Assembly: GCA_904063045.1 (NCBI GenBank)
Contig: CAJFCJ010000019.1
Span: 1,441,700-1,505,699 of the forward strand
DNA length: 64,000 bases
Direction of reading: 5' to 3'
DNA from: Dimorphilus gyrociliatus
Taxonomy: Eukaryota > Annelida > Polychaeta > Dinophilidae
Shown: one piece after another, positions 36,076-47,442 of the stretch
Numbering within the stretch: position 1 is the stretch's first letter
Layout: every line of letters begins with the position of its first letter
Position numbers and translations under genes: made by a program
Notes under the pieces: model-generated
Database searches by the model: none
The model's input: the letters and a program-made list of their open reading frames with translations, nothing else
Told to the model about the DNA's origin: nothing

Positions 36076-37479
36076 TTATCTACTATCGTCTGTCTCCTCC
36101 AAGCATAGATTAATATCAGAATCTTCTTCATAAGTAACATGAATTTCGCTACTATTAATAGTGCCAGACTTTAATTCGTTATCACTTGCTAATTCAATCG
36201 GCGATAATTTTAATTCCTATAGAAAATTTATTTTAACGAATTGTCTTATGTTAAAGAATTCTACCTCTATGACAGGCCTGTCCTTCAAATTTTTGGGAGT
36301 ACTAGTTTTCTGAAAAAAAATATAGAATATCAGCACAATTTGGCATAGTTCCGTCTTAAATACATACTTTTGCAAAGTTTGATAAGGATTTAGCCTTAGG
36401 TGATGTATTGACACCTCCGGAATAGCCCTTAATAGCTGCTGATTTAATCTGATTGCTATTCTCTTTCTGCTGTTCACACTTTTCAAAGGCTGTCATTAAA
36501 TTTCTTCGTGGGTTAAGAGTTATATTTGAAACAACATTTTCGGAAGATAAATTAGATTCAGAAAAAGAAAAATTCTTGTTGTTGTATGAAGAGCGAACGG
36601 ATGAAACTGTCATAAATTTTTTAATTGGAAGCGGCTTTTCATCTTGAGATCTCACCCTCTTCCTCATATGTCTAATCTTTCGAGGCAAATCTTTATCAGC
36701 AATAGTTTTAAATGTCACAGGATGTAAAATAGACAATTCAACTTGAGACTCTCCGTTTGGAAAGCATCTCCTTGTTCTAACTTCAACAGCTATTATTTGT
36801 TTTTTTTTGTTTAAATGCATTATTGGCGGTTCTTCTTCGCAATAATCGAAACCTACAGAGTCATTTTGCTTCTCCGATGGTAAAACTGTTGATATAAGAT
36901 CTCGTTCAACAAATTTATCCACTTTTGTACTTTTGTTCGATGACTCTAAGCTAATAGAGTTATAGAAGGCGTCAGTGTCTGTGCAAATTAAGATATTGTA
37001 AGATTTCGATTTTCAAGAAAATATATGCGTTTTACTGATAGATGAAATGTTTTCTAAATCAACTTCTTGCAGCGGTTCTTTTGATTTCTCAAGCAGATTA
37101 TTGTTAATTTGAAAGCCATCTAAGATTGAAAAAAAAACGAGAGAAAAATATTTATTCTTTCTATATACAGTTCAAAGAGCTAAATTCATAATAACAAATA
37201 TTCTTAAATACATATATATGAAAGATATCCTTAAAGTAAATTACCGAAACTTTGTAATAAATGAAGAGAATGGAGTCTCTCTCTGGCTTTCTCGACGTCT
37301 GGTAAACTTGTTTCATTAAGTTCTCTGGTCAAATCATTTGATAGTAAACAAGTGTTTATTTCAGTTGTATTATTTTCTCACCCCTTTCTTTTCTTTTCAC
37401 CTTGATTCTGTTGTTTATTTCGCCTTGAGTAAGTCACTCTCCTTTTGCGATGTCTTGATATTTGAAACACCTCAGACAT
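36076..37479 (-). CDS. Unrecognised basic, probably nuclear protein
   Basis: Six exons (37382-37479, 37245-37324, 37036-37119, 36368-36978, 36265-36309, 36076-36216) close in phase to 352 aa. I do not recognise the family. The N-terminus has a basic cluster (RHRKRRVTYSRRNKQ), followed by a helical segment (EKARERLHSLHLLQSF). A central domain containing VRTRRCFPNGESQVELS and LPRKIRHMRKRVRSQ looks folded. The C-terminal half is Ser/Asn/Lys-rich with proline-directed sites (NTSPKAKS, KTSTPKNL) and ends in an acidic stretch. Basic clusters and possible CDK-type sites suggest a nuclear, perhaps cell-cycle, role, but this is inference only. The 57-nt first intron is a multiple of three but contains an in-frame TGA, so it must be removed. 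Confidence 0.75.
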
Positions 37480-38271
37480 TGTGAGTAGATTGCTCACAAT
37501 TCGAACACGACTACAAACTCAGATTATAATGATTTACTCTTTCATTAATATGAAAATTACCTTCAAAATTTTAATAAAATGATAAATCTCTATGCTTATC
37601 AGTTTTAGATTAATAAGGAGAAAATATTGAATTGTAATAACAATCGAAAATCGAACATTCGATTTAAATGTTCGAAACTATGACGAAATACAATAACCGC
37701 GAAAACGGGTATTCATTGGCGCCAAAGTGTAATTTTTAAATATTATATGTGTGAATCTTTTAGTGGCATCTTTAATTGATAGATGAGTAAGATAAAGTAT
37801 TAATTATTGACATGAAAATTATTTAGTTAAGAATTTCTTTATGTTTCACACATTTTATGCAATATCTTTCCTCTTCCGACAGTCTAGCAAAGCAGCCAAT
37901 TGAAATTTTAATTAGGGAACAACTAAGTGGGAAAAGAGGGGGAAAATATAACAAAAATAGTTAAAGAATTAATTTTTAACCCTGTTAAGGAATAATAGCA
38001 AAAGTGCTTATATATTAACTGAAATTAATTGAAAACAGAAAGAGTGAAAGATTTTTATGCCTATAATAATAAGAGAAGGTAATTTTTTATTTTAACTTTA
38101 CCCCGAAGTCTACGCCCCTAACAATTGGCAGACTGGTTAGAAAGATCCAATCAGCGGCGTTCAAAGTTTCCCAAAAAGATTTGACATCTCAAGTTCGTTT
38201 AAAACTACATCATTTAGTCAGATTGATCTCTGAGAAGACATCGCTTGGAGTCTATCATAAAAACATAAATT
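37480..38271. other. Divergent intergenic region
   Basis: Separates the unrecognised gene (-) from the TGF-beta prodomain gene (+) and holds both 5' ends. The right part (about 38100-38271) has the CCAAT-like string gatccaatcagcg near 38146. No exon seen. Confidence 0.4.
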
Positions 38272-39268
38272 ATGAAAGTTCTTTTTAATTTTCTTATTGT
38301 GTCCGTTTACTTTTTGCAAGCGAAAGATGTGAATGCTTTACCATATCAGAAGAAAGTTTCGGCAAAGGAAAGAAGTAATTTCTTAGACGATCGTGAGTTT
38401 AGAAGACTTTTTTTAATGTTTATATAATAATTTTTCATTTAATTTATTTGCTTAATTAACAATTTTGTATATTGTGTCAGTTTTTCGAACGGATTATAGA
38501 GATGAGAAGAAAACAAAGGATGACTATTTCTTAACTGCCCGGCGGCTTTGTAAAATGACATTTAATGTCAGTCCAATGCAATTCTTAAGACGACCCGTTC
38601 AACGTGCCGAAATTAGGGTTTATAAGAACGTCCCTCGTTTCAAATTTTTTAAAAACAGGAGAAGGTAAATATATATATATTCTGTATAATGTTGTTTTTA
38701 CCCCCTCCCCTCTCTAATCTCACATCTAAAACGATATCAACATTTTTATCAGACGAAAACGATACTGGACAGCGAAATTAACCATGCACGAAAGTTCGGC
38801 CTATACTCACATTCTCAAATCTTCGTCGATTCTTGATTCTAAGTAAGTATATAATTTATATATATATATATATATATGTATCTGAGTTAGTTCTCTTTAT
38901 ATATAGGCACCTTATATTAATAATAATAATTACTCTTTCGGATATTTAGACTTGTTTCTATTAACGCTGTCGGTTGGATAAGTTTTGACATAACTCGAGC
39001 ACTAAAGAAATGGATTCGGAAACCTTCATCGAATTTGGGCCTTGAACTATGGGTTGAAGGTACAACCGTTGACAAGAAATCAGAAAAAACTGTTCGAAAG
39101 ACGAATGTCGTTTGTCAAAATCTAGAAAACCCTACAAGACGAGATCCAGTACTCTTTGTTTATCATAAGTTTTCAAAAGGTCGACGTCGGTATAAAACCT
39201 CAGTCAAAAAGTCTAAATATCGAAAAGGACACTCAAAAAACAATGAAGTGTTAAAAAGCCCAAATTAA
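38272..39268 (+). CDS. Secreted TGF-beta prodomain-only protein
   Basis: Four exons (38272-38392, 38481-38664, 38753-38842, 38950-39268) give 237 aa. A signal peptide (MKVLFNFLIVSVYFLQAK) is followed by a TGF-beta propeptide-like domain: a latency-type strand RRLCKMTFNVSP, VQRAEIRVYKNVP, then LVSINAVGWISFDITRALKK and NLGLELWVEG, ending RRDPVLFVYHKFSKG. In BMP-type precursors a furin site and a cystine-knot ligand of about 110 residues follow. Here RRR is followed by only about 30 Lys/Arg-rich, cysteine-free resid­ues and a TAA stop. No knot-like exon is visible in the 520 nt before the next gene. It may bind or antagonise TGF-beta ligands outside the cell; that is inference. A distant ligand exon beyond GSTZ1 is unlikely but not excluded. 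Confidence 0.82.
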
Positions 39269-39787
39269 ATGTTTTTCTTAGTATTTACAACTACGAGATT
39301 ATCTATTTATATTTATATTTTTTGTGTGAAGTGTTTGTAAAAATGACTGCAGATACGAGTTAAAGGAATACAGAAGTTTTCGGTAACCTGAATCACTCGT
39401 ACATCACGTCAATCATCATGTACGAAACTAATAAATAAACCAGAAATTCGTACGGATTGACATCTTGTCCGATTATTTGAGTAACGATGTGGGAGGGCGG
39501 TGAGCATAGTAATTTCCCGCCTTTTACTTATCAACTGTAGACTGTTTAATGTTTACAGTTGGTAGAATCATATCGACGACTAGGCTCGTTTGCTAATAAA
39601 CATCCGATTTCGTGATTTTAATCCAAATAGCTTTCATCGCACGCTTATTTTAACATACACGCTGACTGATTTCTTACTTATATCTATGTTCAACTATGTT
39701 AGAAATGTGTTTTAACATTATGCTCTTTCGTCGAGTCAGACCTGATGTATTTAACATTATCGATAATTAGTATCTTTAAAATATGTT
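39269..39787. other. Convergent intergenic region, checked for ligand domain
   Basis: No segment resembling the TGF-beta cystine knot was found here by eye on either strand. The tail of the block contains only 3' flanks. Confidence 0.5.
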
Positions 39788-41014
39788 CTAACGCAATTCC
39801 TCAGGACAGTCTGGTTGCTGAGAAGGATGTGCAGCTTGGAACTCGGGAAGCTTTTCAAGATTTTCACCAATTCTAGCGATATTTGGGTAGTTGGATGTCG
39901 GAACTTTAAATCTAAATAAATTTTTTTATAATTATTAATTATTCTTTATGATAAGAAATGGTATAGATTTAGTCAATACCTTTCGGCGTTATAAATCTGT
40001 GGTACCAAGCACAAGTCAGCAATAGTCACAACGTCGCCTACGGAATATTTTCCTGCTGTTTTTTCCAACATTTTTTCCAGATCTGACCAAGAGAAAATAC
40101 ATAAAAAATAAATCTCATGTTTTGAATATAACTTCAAGAAATACATACTATCGAATCCACGTTCTATCCAGTACTTGGCCCACTCAACTTTAGTTTCTCC
40201 AATCTTATTTAAAACTGATAAATTTTGAATAGGTTGAATACCCGAATTGATTGTTTCAGCAAGTGCTCTAGCCTAAATAATTAAGCAATCGCTATATCAA
40301 GCGCACAGAATATTTGATTAAAAAGAGAAAATCATACCTTGGCTCTCAAGACGGGATCTTTTGGCAGTAAATCAGGACCATCTGCAACGGTTTCATCAAG
40401 GTATTCGATGATAGGAATCTACAAAGAGATAAAGTTGAGAACTTTACAGCTTTTTATTTATATAAGTCATTAATAGTTTTCATATTACAGATTGAGTTAA
40501 CGTATGGCCATCAATAACCAATGAAGGCACTTGACGCATTGGATTTATCTCACGATACTCCTCTGTGTTCTATAAGATGTAAGGTTAAATGGATTTAGAG
40601 TCGATGCATGGATAATTTATAATATAGACGTACTTGAAAGCCTCCATCTTTTACTAAATGCACAGGTTTGTAGTCATAATCAATCTTCTTAAGGCTCAAC
40701 GCTAAATGAAGAACAAGTTTGCAAAATTTACAACATCATGATATTTATTTTACAAACCGATCCTAACCCTCCAGGAAGCAGAGCTTCGAAAGTAAGAATA
40801 GAGGACTGGCTGAAAACAATAGCAATGGGTTATATCTATATTATCGCTCGATATCGTGTTACTTTTAATATTGCAATCAAAAAATCTTTAAACGACAGTA
40901 GTTGTCAAAATATTACTTGAAAAATTAGTATTATGCATCTTGTTTAAGATATCATTTTGAGATAGTCGTCATTTATGAAAAAAAACGCCGGTATCAACTT
41001 ACTTTAGTTGCCAT
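39788..41014 (-). CDS. GSTZ1: Maleylacetoacetate isomerase / GST zeta
   Basis: Eight exons (41003-41014, 40758-40809, 40634-40701, 40489-40569, 40338-40418, 40149-40272, 39980-40082, 39788-39911) give 214 aa. The zeta-class motif reads SSASWRVRIALSLK: the catalytic Ser is kept but the usual Cys of SSCSWR is Ala. The glutathione site follows in NPMRQVPSLVIDG and LTQSIPIIEYLDE. The C-terminal helical domain includes GDVVTIADLCLVPQIYNAERF. It isomerises maleylacetoacetate to fumarylacetoacetate in tyrosine catabolism, using glutathione. The first exon is only 12 nt (MATK), and it is head-to-head with POMT2 at 372 nt. Confidence 0.94.
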
Positions 41015-41386
41015 TTTGATAGGTACAAGTATTTTCGTAGGAACTGAACATAAAGTTACTTGAAAAAGCCTAAATGAGTTTTAACAGATGTTGATATCAA
41101 TTTTAATATTCTTAAATTTTATTCGAAAATGACCTTTTGACCCTAAACAATTCACCGGAGATAATACGAAAATTCTTACTGTATTTATAGATTTTTAAAA
41201 GATTTTAACAAATGATTTACAGATCATAGTAAAAGAAGAACTATTTTATCTCATGAAGAATTAAAAAGAAATGAAAGTGCTCCATAATTTTAAAAAATCA
41301 ATTAATATTGTAAAAATAATCTACAATCGATAAAAGAGCACCATCTCTAGGTATCATCTGCGAAAAGTACAAAACATATACAAAAC
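41015..41386. promoter_or_regulatory. Putative bidirectional promoter GSTZ1/POMT2
   Basis: 372 nt between divergent start codons, AT-rich, with no specific element called. Confidence 0.45.
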
Positions 41387-44300
41387 ATGGTTAAAAGTTC
41401 AACAAAGAAATCAAAGAAAGGGATTGAACATTGTGTACAAAAACCTGCAATAAAATCGAATGAAGGAAATGAAAGTGAAGAAAGTTTATTGTGGTGGATT
41501 TCTTTTATTGGATGCATTGCTGCATCTATAGCAACACGTTTATTTAACATTCAAGTTCCTTCATGGGTTGTGTAAGGGTCCCCTTTGAAAACTAGCTTTA
41601 ATTTAAATTACAATTGTTTCAATTTGACAGATGGGATGAAACTCATTTTGGTAAAATGGCAAATTATTACGTAAACAGAAAATTCTTTTTTGACGTGCAC
41701 CCGCCTCTCGGAAAAATGCTTATCGCATTCTCCGGGTACATGAGTGGATACAATGGTTCATTTCCGTTCTTAAAACCCGGTGACGAATACGGCAATGCGA
41801 AAATTTTAGGCATGAGAATCGTTAGAAAGTTTTTATTAAAACACGAGCTTTTAATTAATGTTTGGTGTATCACAGTTTTGCGCATCACTTGGTTCGGCTC
41901 TTCCGCCTTTCGTATTCCTAATTACATGGGAAGTGAGGAAATCTCTTATGGCAGCTATTATCTCATCATTATTCGTTCTATTAGGTGAGTAGACATAATT
42001 AGTATGCGTAATTATCAAATGACAGTCCGGTTCGTTCACCCTCCAGATGTCGGATGCGTTACATTATCACAATACATCTTGTTGGATACTCCATTATTAT
42101 TTTTCCTAGCGTCTTCCGTACTATCCTATCTCAAATTTAAATCATTAGAAACTCGGTAGGGAGCGGAAATTGATAGCCTCACCTTTCGATTTAAAAACTT
42201 TACCTTTCCTATATAGTTCGTACAGCTTTTCCTGGTATTTCTGGTTAATATTAACAGGATTTTGTTTATCTTGTACTTTAGGGTTCGTTTCTTTACTTTG
42301 TAAAGAAAATTTCACTTTATTCATTTTATTACTTAATGCAACTGTTTTCAGGGTGAAATTTGTTGGTTTATTTGTTATTTTATACATAGGAAGTTTAACT
42401 GCACTCGATTTATACGAAAAGTTAGGCGATTTATCATTAACTATGGTAATTTGTTACTTTTAATGATATATTCTGATATAGAGAAATTGTTTATGCATAA
42501 TATTTATTCTAATAATTATAGCTTCAGTTCTCAAGACATCTGATTTGTCGAATAATTGGATTAATCATCTGGCCATTAATTATTTATTTGGTTATATTTG
42601 CTATACATTTTGACTTTTTATCAAAAAGGTAATACTTACTTTGTTTTTACATTTATTACGTATATGCTTTAGCATAAAATGTGCGCAGTAAAAAAAGAAT
42701 GCACTTTATACATTTTATGCATTTTTAATAACTAATGAAACAATACTGTTCATAAAAGTGGCCCAGGGGACGGCTATTATAGTTCCAGCTTTCAATCCCA
42801 GCTCGATGGAAATCCTTTACATAATTCATCATTGCCTAAAGGTAATTCCTGCTATCGTCATCTAGCAATTAGTTATTTATTCAGTGTTAACTATGCGTAA
42901 TAAATGCATGATGGCACATATCTAATGCCTAGACAATAACGACATAGCTGTCATTTCAGACTCTGTTTTACAATTGTATATCTTCGAAGGCGTAGTCGTT
43001 GCTATTGTTGCTGTTGATTTACTTTGTTTTATAGTCAATTGTTCCCATTGTTTTTTAAATATTGGGCAGCCAAGCCAAATTAATGTCGGCCATATCAAAC
43101 AAGTAATAGATATAAGTAAGGTTTCCGTATGCTTACTGTAAATTTGTACCCTCTTCTCAGTGGGAGTAAATTTGGTGATGATAAATAGGGAAAGCGGTAT
43201 CATTAAAGAAACACTCACTGAGACAAATACTACTCCCAAGTACAACGAAAATTGGCTGCTGTTGTCCTTTTGTTGTAAGAAAAGTGCTTTCTCCTCAGCA
43301 GTTGGTTTAACAGTCCGCCTTGATTTATTTATTCTTCTAAGAGACACAATAACAAATAAAATAGGAATTAAATGCCCAAAAATCAGCAGAATTAGTTGCG
43401 AATATATCTCTATTACAACTATGGGAATTTTCCCAGTTGTATAAGGTAGAATTAGTGACGGTGAAACCAAAACAACCAGACAAAGAGAGAACGTTAAAAG
43501 ATTCATGGAATAGCTAAATGCTCTAGATTTTCCAGTTTTTCCCGTTTTCCCTGTTTTCCACAAGTATAATGGTATTACCCAATTCAGCAGTAGTCGAGAA
43601 GATAGCAACAAAGGTGTCGTAACATTTCTTATATAAGTAAATACTCTATTTGATTTCTCAAACCACGGAAAAATATGTCCCAAACACGGCAAAACTTCCG
43701 ATATATATAGTAGCCAACCGATTGTTATATTGATTGCTAATATAAGCTTGAGTAGGAGTTGTTGAGGTCTTTTTATTGAACTATTCACCAAAGTAAGAAG
43801 AGTTAGGACACTAAATCCAAGAGCAAAGAGAGTAAAAACGGACGGTAAGGCTCCGCCTAAATAGGTTGTTACAAGCTTAATATCACTTTCCATTTCGTCC
43901 TTAGTTCTAGGAAAGATAGTTGTTAACCGTATCGTATCGTTATATAAGATGAGCGTTCAGCCGGTCCATTATGCAAATAAAGCGTCGCTCGTCGTTTATT
44001 GGCTGATTTTCTTGTTTGCTAAGCAGTTTACTTACGAGCGTTTTATTATTTATTGAAAGAGGTTATTTGCTAGGGAGTGTGGGTTCGAACAGGTGCAAAT
44101 TTGCTTCTTCCGTGAATTAACAACTGTCAGCTGCTCTCAGTGATTATAACTTCAACTTCTTTCTTATTCAATTTTTCAGCCTGTTCCCTTTTTTTGAAAT
44201 TCTGTAATGAAACTAATAGGAATTTAACCCCTTCAAAAAAGAGTTTGTTTGCACCGCCCATTTATAACAGCTGAATTGAAGTTTTTTTTTTTAAAACCTC

Positions 44301-47300
44301 CTGGTCAGTAAATGTTAAAGGTCAACGATGTCTGGCGGTTATTCGCTTTCGAGGCGCAAATGTCGTTCCTTTTTTTTCTTCTTTGTTCCCTACGCAAACA
44401 CGCCTTGCGGGATTTCCCCCCTCCTTTATTTCGATTTTTTTTTAAAGCTTACAAAAAGGGTATTTAAAATATTCATAACTGACAATTCGCATTGAAAATC
44501 TATGTGCTTCATAATTTTACAATGAAGGTCAACTAGCAGTGTTTTTCAAATTCGTATCTTGGTTGTTTTATTATCACTCTTAGATGTCATAAATAGATAC
44601 ATATCTTGTAATTAGAGCTATGCTGTATTTATGTGTGTAGTTATATTTATACACATACATCAGTGATATTTTAGTACATGATCGTTATGTAAAGGACGCT
44701 ATTTAATCCAAACTGGCAAAGGTTCTTGTTTATTCAGCTGCTGCGTGCGTAAGCAAACTAATTGCTAACTCGGTTTGTCAAAATTGAAGCACTACGCAAA
44801 TAAATTTATCTCCTTGTCAGAATTATTAAAGGACTTGTATCAAGATAAGAGATATATAAGACCGTACTGCAAATTCGTAAATCCATAAATCCGTCTAATG
44901 CTCGTGCTCATTAAGTATAAGACGAATTTCATCCTTTTCAGAGGTGGCTTTCGGATCTATCATTACCATCAAATCGAACGTTATTAGTGGGGGTTATTTA
45001 CATTCTCACGCCCATTTATATCCAGAAGACTACGCCCCTCATAGACAACAGCAGGTGTACAATCTTATTTATTTTCCCTGTAAATTTGTGGTATATTTTT
45101 TTACCGTGAAAGATAAAAGCAAAAAATTCCTTGCATCTAGATAACCTCATACTTCCATAAAGACACAAATAATTTCTGGAAGGTTAAGCCAAGCAATAGA
45201 GAAGAAACGGAAGAGCTAGTCATACTGAAGCACGGTGATTATATTCGTTTGGAACACACAAAGTTAGCTTGTTTACTTTAAAAGACTCTAATAATATTAA
45301 TTAACATACAATAATTGAATACTTTCCATTTTCAATTAAGCACTAGGAGAAATTTACACAGTCACAAATTAAAAGCCCCCCTAACTAAAGGGCATTTTCA
45401 AGTTTCATGCTACGGAAAGGACGGGAAAGGAGATCCCAACGATGTCTTCAGGATAGAAATTTTAGGAGGAAAGGAGGGAGATGTTATCGAGCCTATAAGA
45501 TCAAAATTTAAACTGACTCATATAAACATTGGCTGTTCTATGAGTTCACCGAAAAAACAACTTCCTAAATGGTTGAGTATAGCGACAGGTGTGATATTAG
45601 ACCTAAATGCACACAATTACTTTATGAATAACAGGGGTTTCGAACAAGGTGAAGTAACTTGCGCCCCGAATTACTTACGACCGCGTAATGTTTGGTGGAA
45701 TATAGAAGAGGTCAAAGATGATCGATGTAATATTAATTTTTCCTGCCCATTTTAACCCCTCTTTTTTATCCATAATTTATGTTCTCTAATTATAATTTTT
45801 CTTTCCTTATACAATACGCCCTACAGTATCCAAAGTTCATGTTCAGTCTTTATCCATGAACTTCTTCTCAAAGTTTTTTGAGGCTCACCGTGTCATGATT
45901 GAGGTGAGATTTTTTTTTATTTCTCTGGTATTTGAAAATTTTCAACTACTTTTTTTATTCGTACTTCTACAATAAATTACACAGGGAAACAGTAGATTAA
46001 TACCAAAGACGGGTGAAAGGACATCGCGACCATGGGAATGGCCGATTTGCTATAGAGGCCAGTTGTTCTCTGGTAAAGAAATTCGAATCTACTTATTAGG
46101 AAATCCACTAATTTGGTGGCTGGAACTGCTTTTACTCTTTTATCTTCCTTTCTTGACTTTTTATCATTTTGTAAGATTAAAGAGAGGAGTTGAAGAAGAT
46201 AAGATAACGATCGGTAAGTGTAACTGTAGATGTCAGCAACAGAATTGGGTTCACACAATTGCGCCATCTAGCCGATTCTTTTAAAAACAGAAACCCGGAA
46301 CACGGTTGTTAAATCTAGCCTTATATTATTCATTGGATGGTTTTTACATTATTTTCCATTTTGGACAATGTCAAGGGTGTTATATTATCATCATTATTTT
46401 GCCGCTTTTTTATTCTCGTCATCGATATCCGGTAAGTTTGTTAATTTGAACGTCGATTAATTTGCACGCGGCTTCGACGGTTCGTTAATCGATTAGTGGA
46501 TTTCAGGAATTTTAATAGACTACGCAATAGAAGTACTAACGGAAATGTTTGATGAATACATCAAGGTGTCGTTACGCCACGTTCTTCGTTGTTGCCTATT
46601 GTCTGGTTTGTTTTACAGGTTCGTATAGATACTTTGTATTTTAAAAATGTTTGATGTTGGCCGTCTATTAAAGACTATTCGATCCGAAACCTTCGTTCGA
46701 GTGTAACCTTACAGTATTCCATATCTGCTACTTGTCGAAGAGCTTTGATTATGACGTAATTTAATTACGTGATGCACGTAGCAATTAATTTTTGTGGTGG
46801 AGGCATTGAAATATTGTTGTCTTTTTCTCTTTCTTATATTTCTTTAACTGGTATAAACAGAAAGACTAAGAAACGTCATGCGGAGACAATCTAACAAAGA
46901 CGGAGCGTAATTAAAACGGAATATTGTTTGCCGGTATTTCTAATTACGGCGTTGTCAACGAAATCGACTGCGTGCATATGTGTGCAAAGTGTGCCGTCTA
47001 TATTTAGTAATTGACGTTAATGGGACTTCTTTGTTGTCGCGGAACGCGGACAATATCGGCGTTCCGGACCGACTTAATTGGCTCAATTAATTTTAGCTTC
47101 TTTACGCCACCTCGTACGCGGAATTAGACGTGTTTAGCGTTGATTATCGCGGCTTGTGTTTACTTTGATTTCTTTCGCCGCCTATCACACATCGAACGAA
47201 GCCGAGTGGAACAATAGATAAACGTCGAGGAACGAGTGCGTTCTTTTATTTGCGAATTTCTTTAGTTTTTTTCTTTTTGTTTCGTTTTTTCTAGCTTCTT

Positions 47301-47442
47301 TTTTTTCTTTTTTTGCTTTATTGTTTTCTTATACAGTTTCTATCTGTTCTCTCCACTCGCCTACGGAATGACTGACCCGAGGGCGGATAACGTTAATAGT
47401 CGTATATACGGACTGAAATGGTTAGACTCGTGGAACATTTAA
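41387..47442 (+). CDS. POMT2: Protein O-mannosyltransferase 2
   Basis: Seventeen exons: 41387-41571, 41631-41820, 41876-41984, 42047-42155, 42217-42282, 42352-42445, 42528-42628, 42759-42841, 44942-45054, 45141-45262, 45341-45571, 45635-45726, 45827-45903, 45985-46213, 46291-46431, 46507-46618 and 47337-47442. Together they give 719 aa. The GT39 catalytic loop has [13 protein letters not shown] and [31 protein letters not shown] precedes three MIR repeats ([34 protein letters not shown]). C-terminal TM helices end in [13 protein letters not shown] and WLDSWNI. It works with POMT1 in the ER to add O-mannose to targets such as dystroglycan. The 2.1-kb intron 42842-44941 holds an intronless 7TM gene on the opposite strand. 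Confidence 0.95.
42922..43893 (-). CDS. Intronless 7TM receptor-like protein nested in POMT2
   Basis: A single open frame of 323 aa antisense within a POMT2 intron. Seven hydrophobic helices are clear, for example [109 protein letters not shown] and [16 protein letters not shown]. The layout fits a GPCR. The DRY motif is absent (helix 3 ends PLYLWKTGK), and the NPxxY region reads IWPTLIWLG followed by a basic helix-8-like stretch (FKKQWEQL). [12 protein letters not shown] tandem repeat lies in loop 2. I cannot place the subfamily. The frame is intact with no stops, so the gene is probably functional. Confidence 0.75.
   Translation of the reverse strand: MESDIKLVTTYLGGALPSVFTLFALGFSVLTLLTLVNSSIKRPQQLLLKLILAINITIGWLLYISEVLPCLGHIFPWFEKSNRVFTYIRNVTTPLLLSSRLLLNWVIPLYLWKTGKTGKTGKSRAFSYSMNLLTFSLCLVVLVSPSLILPYTTGKIPIVVIEIYSQLILLIFGHLIPILFVIVSLRRINKSRRTVKPTAEEKALFLQQKDNSSQFSLYLGVVFVSVSVSLMIPLSLFIITKFTPTEKRVQIYSKHTETLLISITCLIWPTLIWLGCPIFKKQWEQLTIKQSKSTATIATTTPSKIYNCKTESEMTAMSLLSRH
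46619..47336 (+). other. Long last intron of POMT2
   Basis: 718 nt before the final coding exon. It is richer in CpG and less AT-rich than other introns here, like the FoxG flanks that follow. No exon seen. Confidence 0.5.

Noticed and set aside
37325-37381. In-frame TGA after KKRKG suggesting a readthrough or broken gene
   Set aside because: GTGAG..CCAG borders show a 57-nt intron. Splicing joins the phases exactly.
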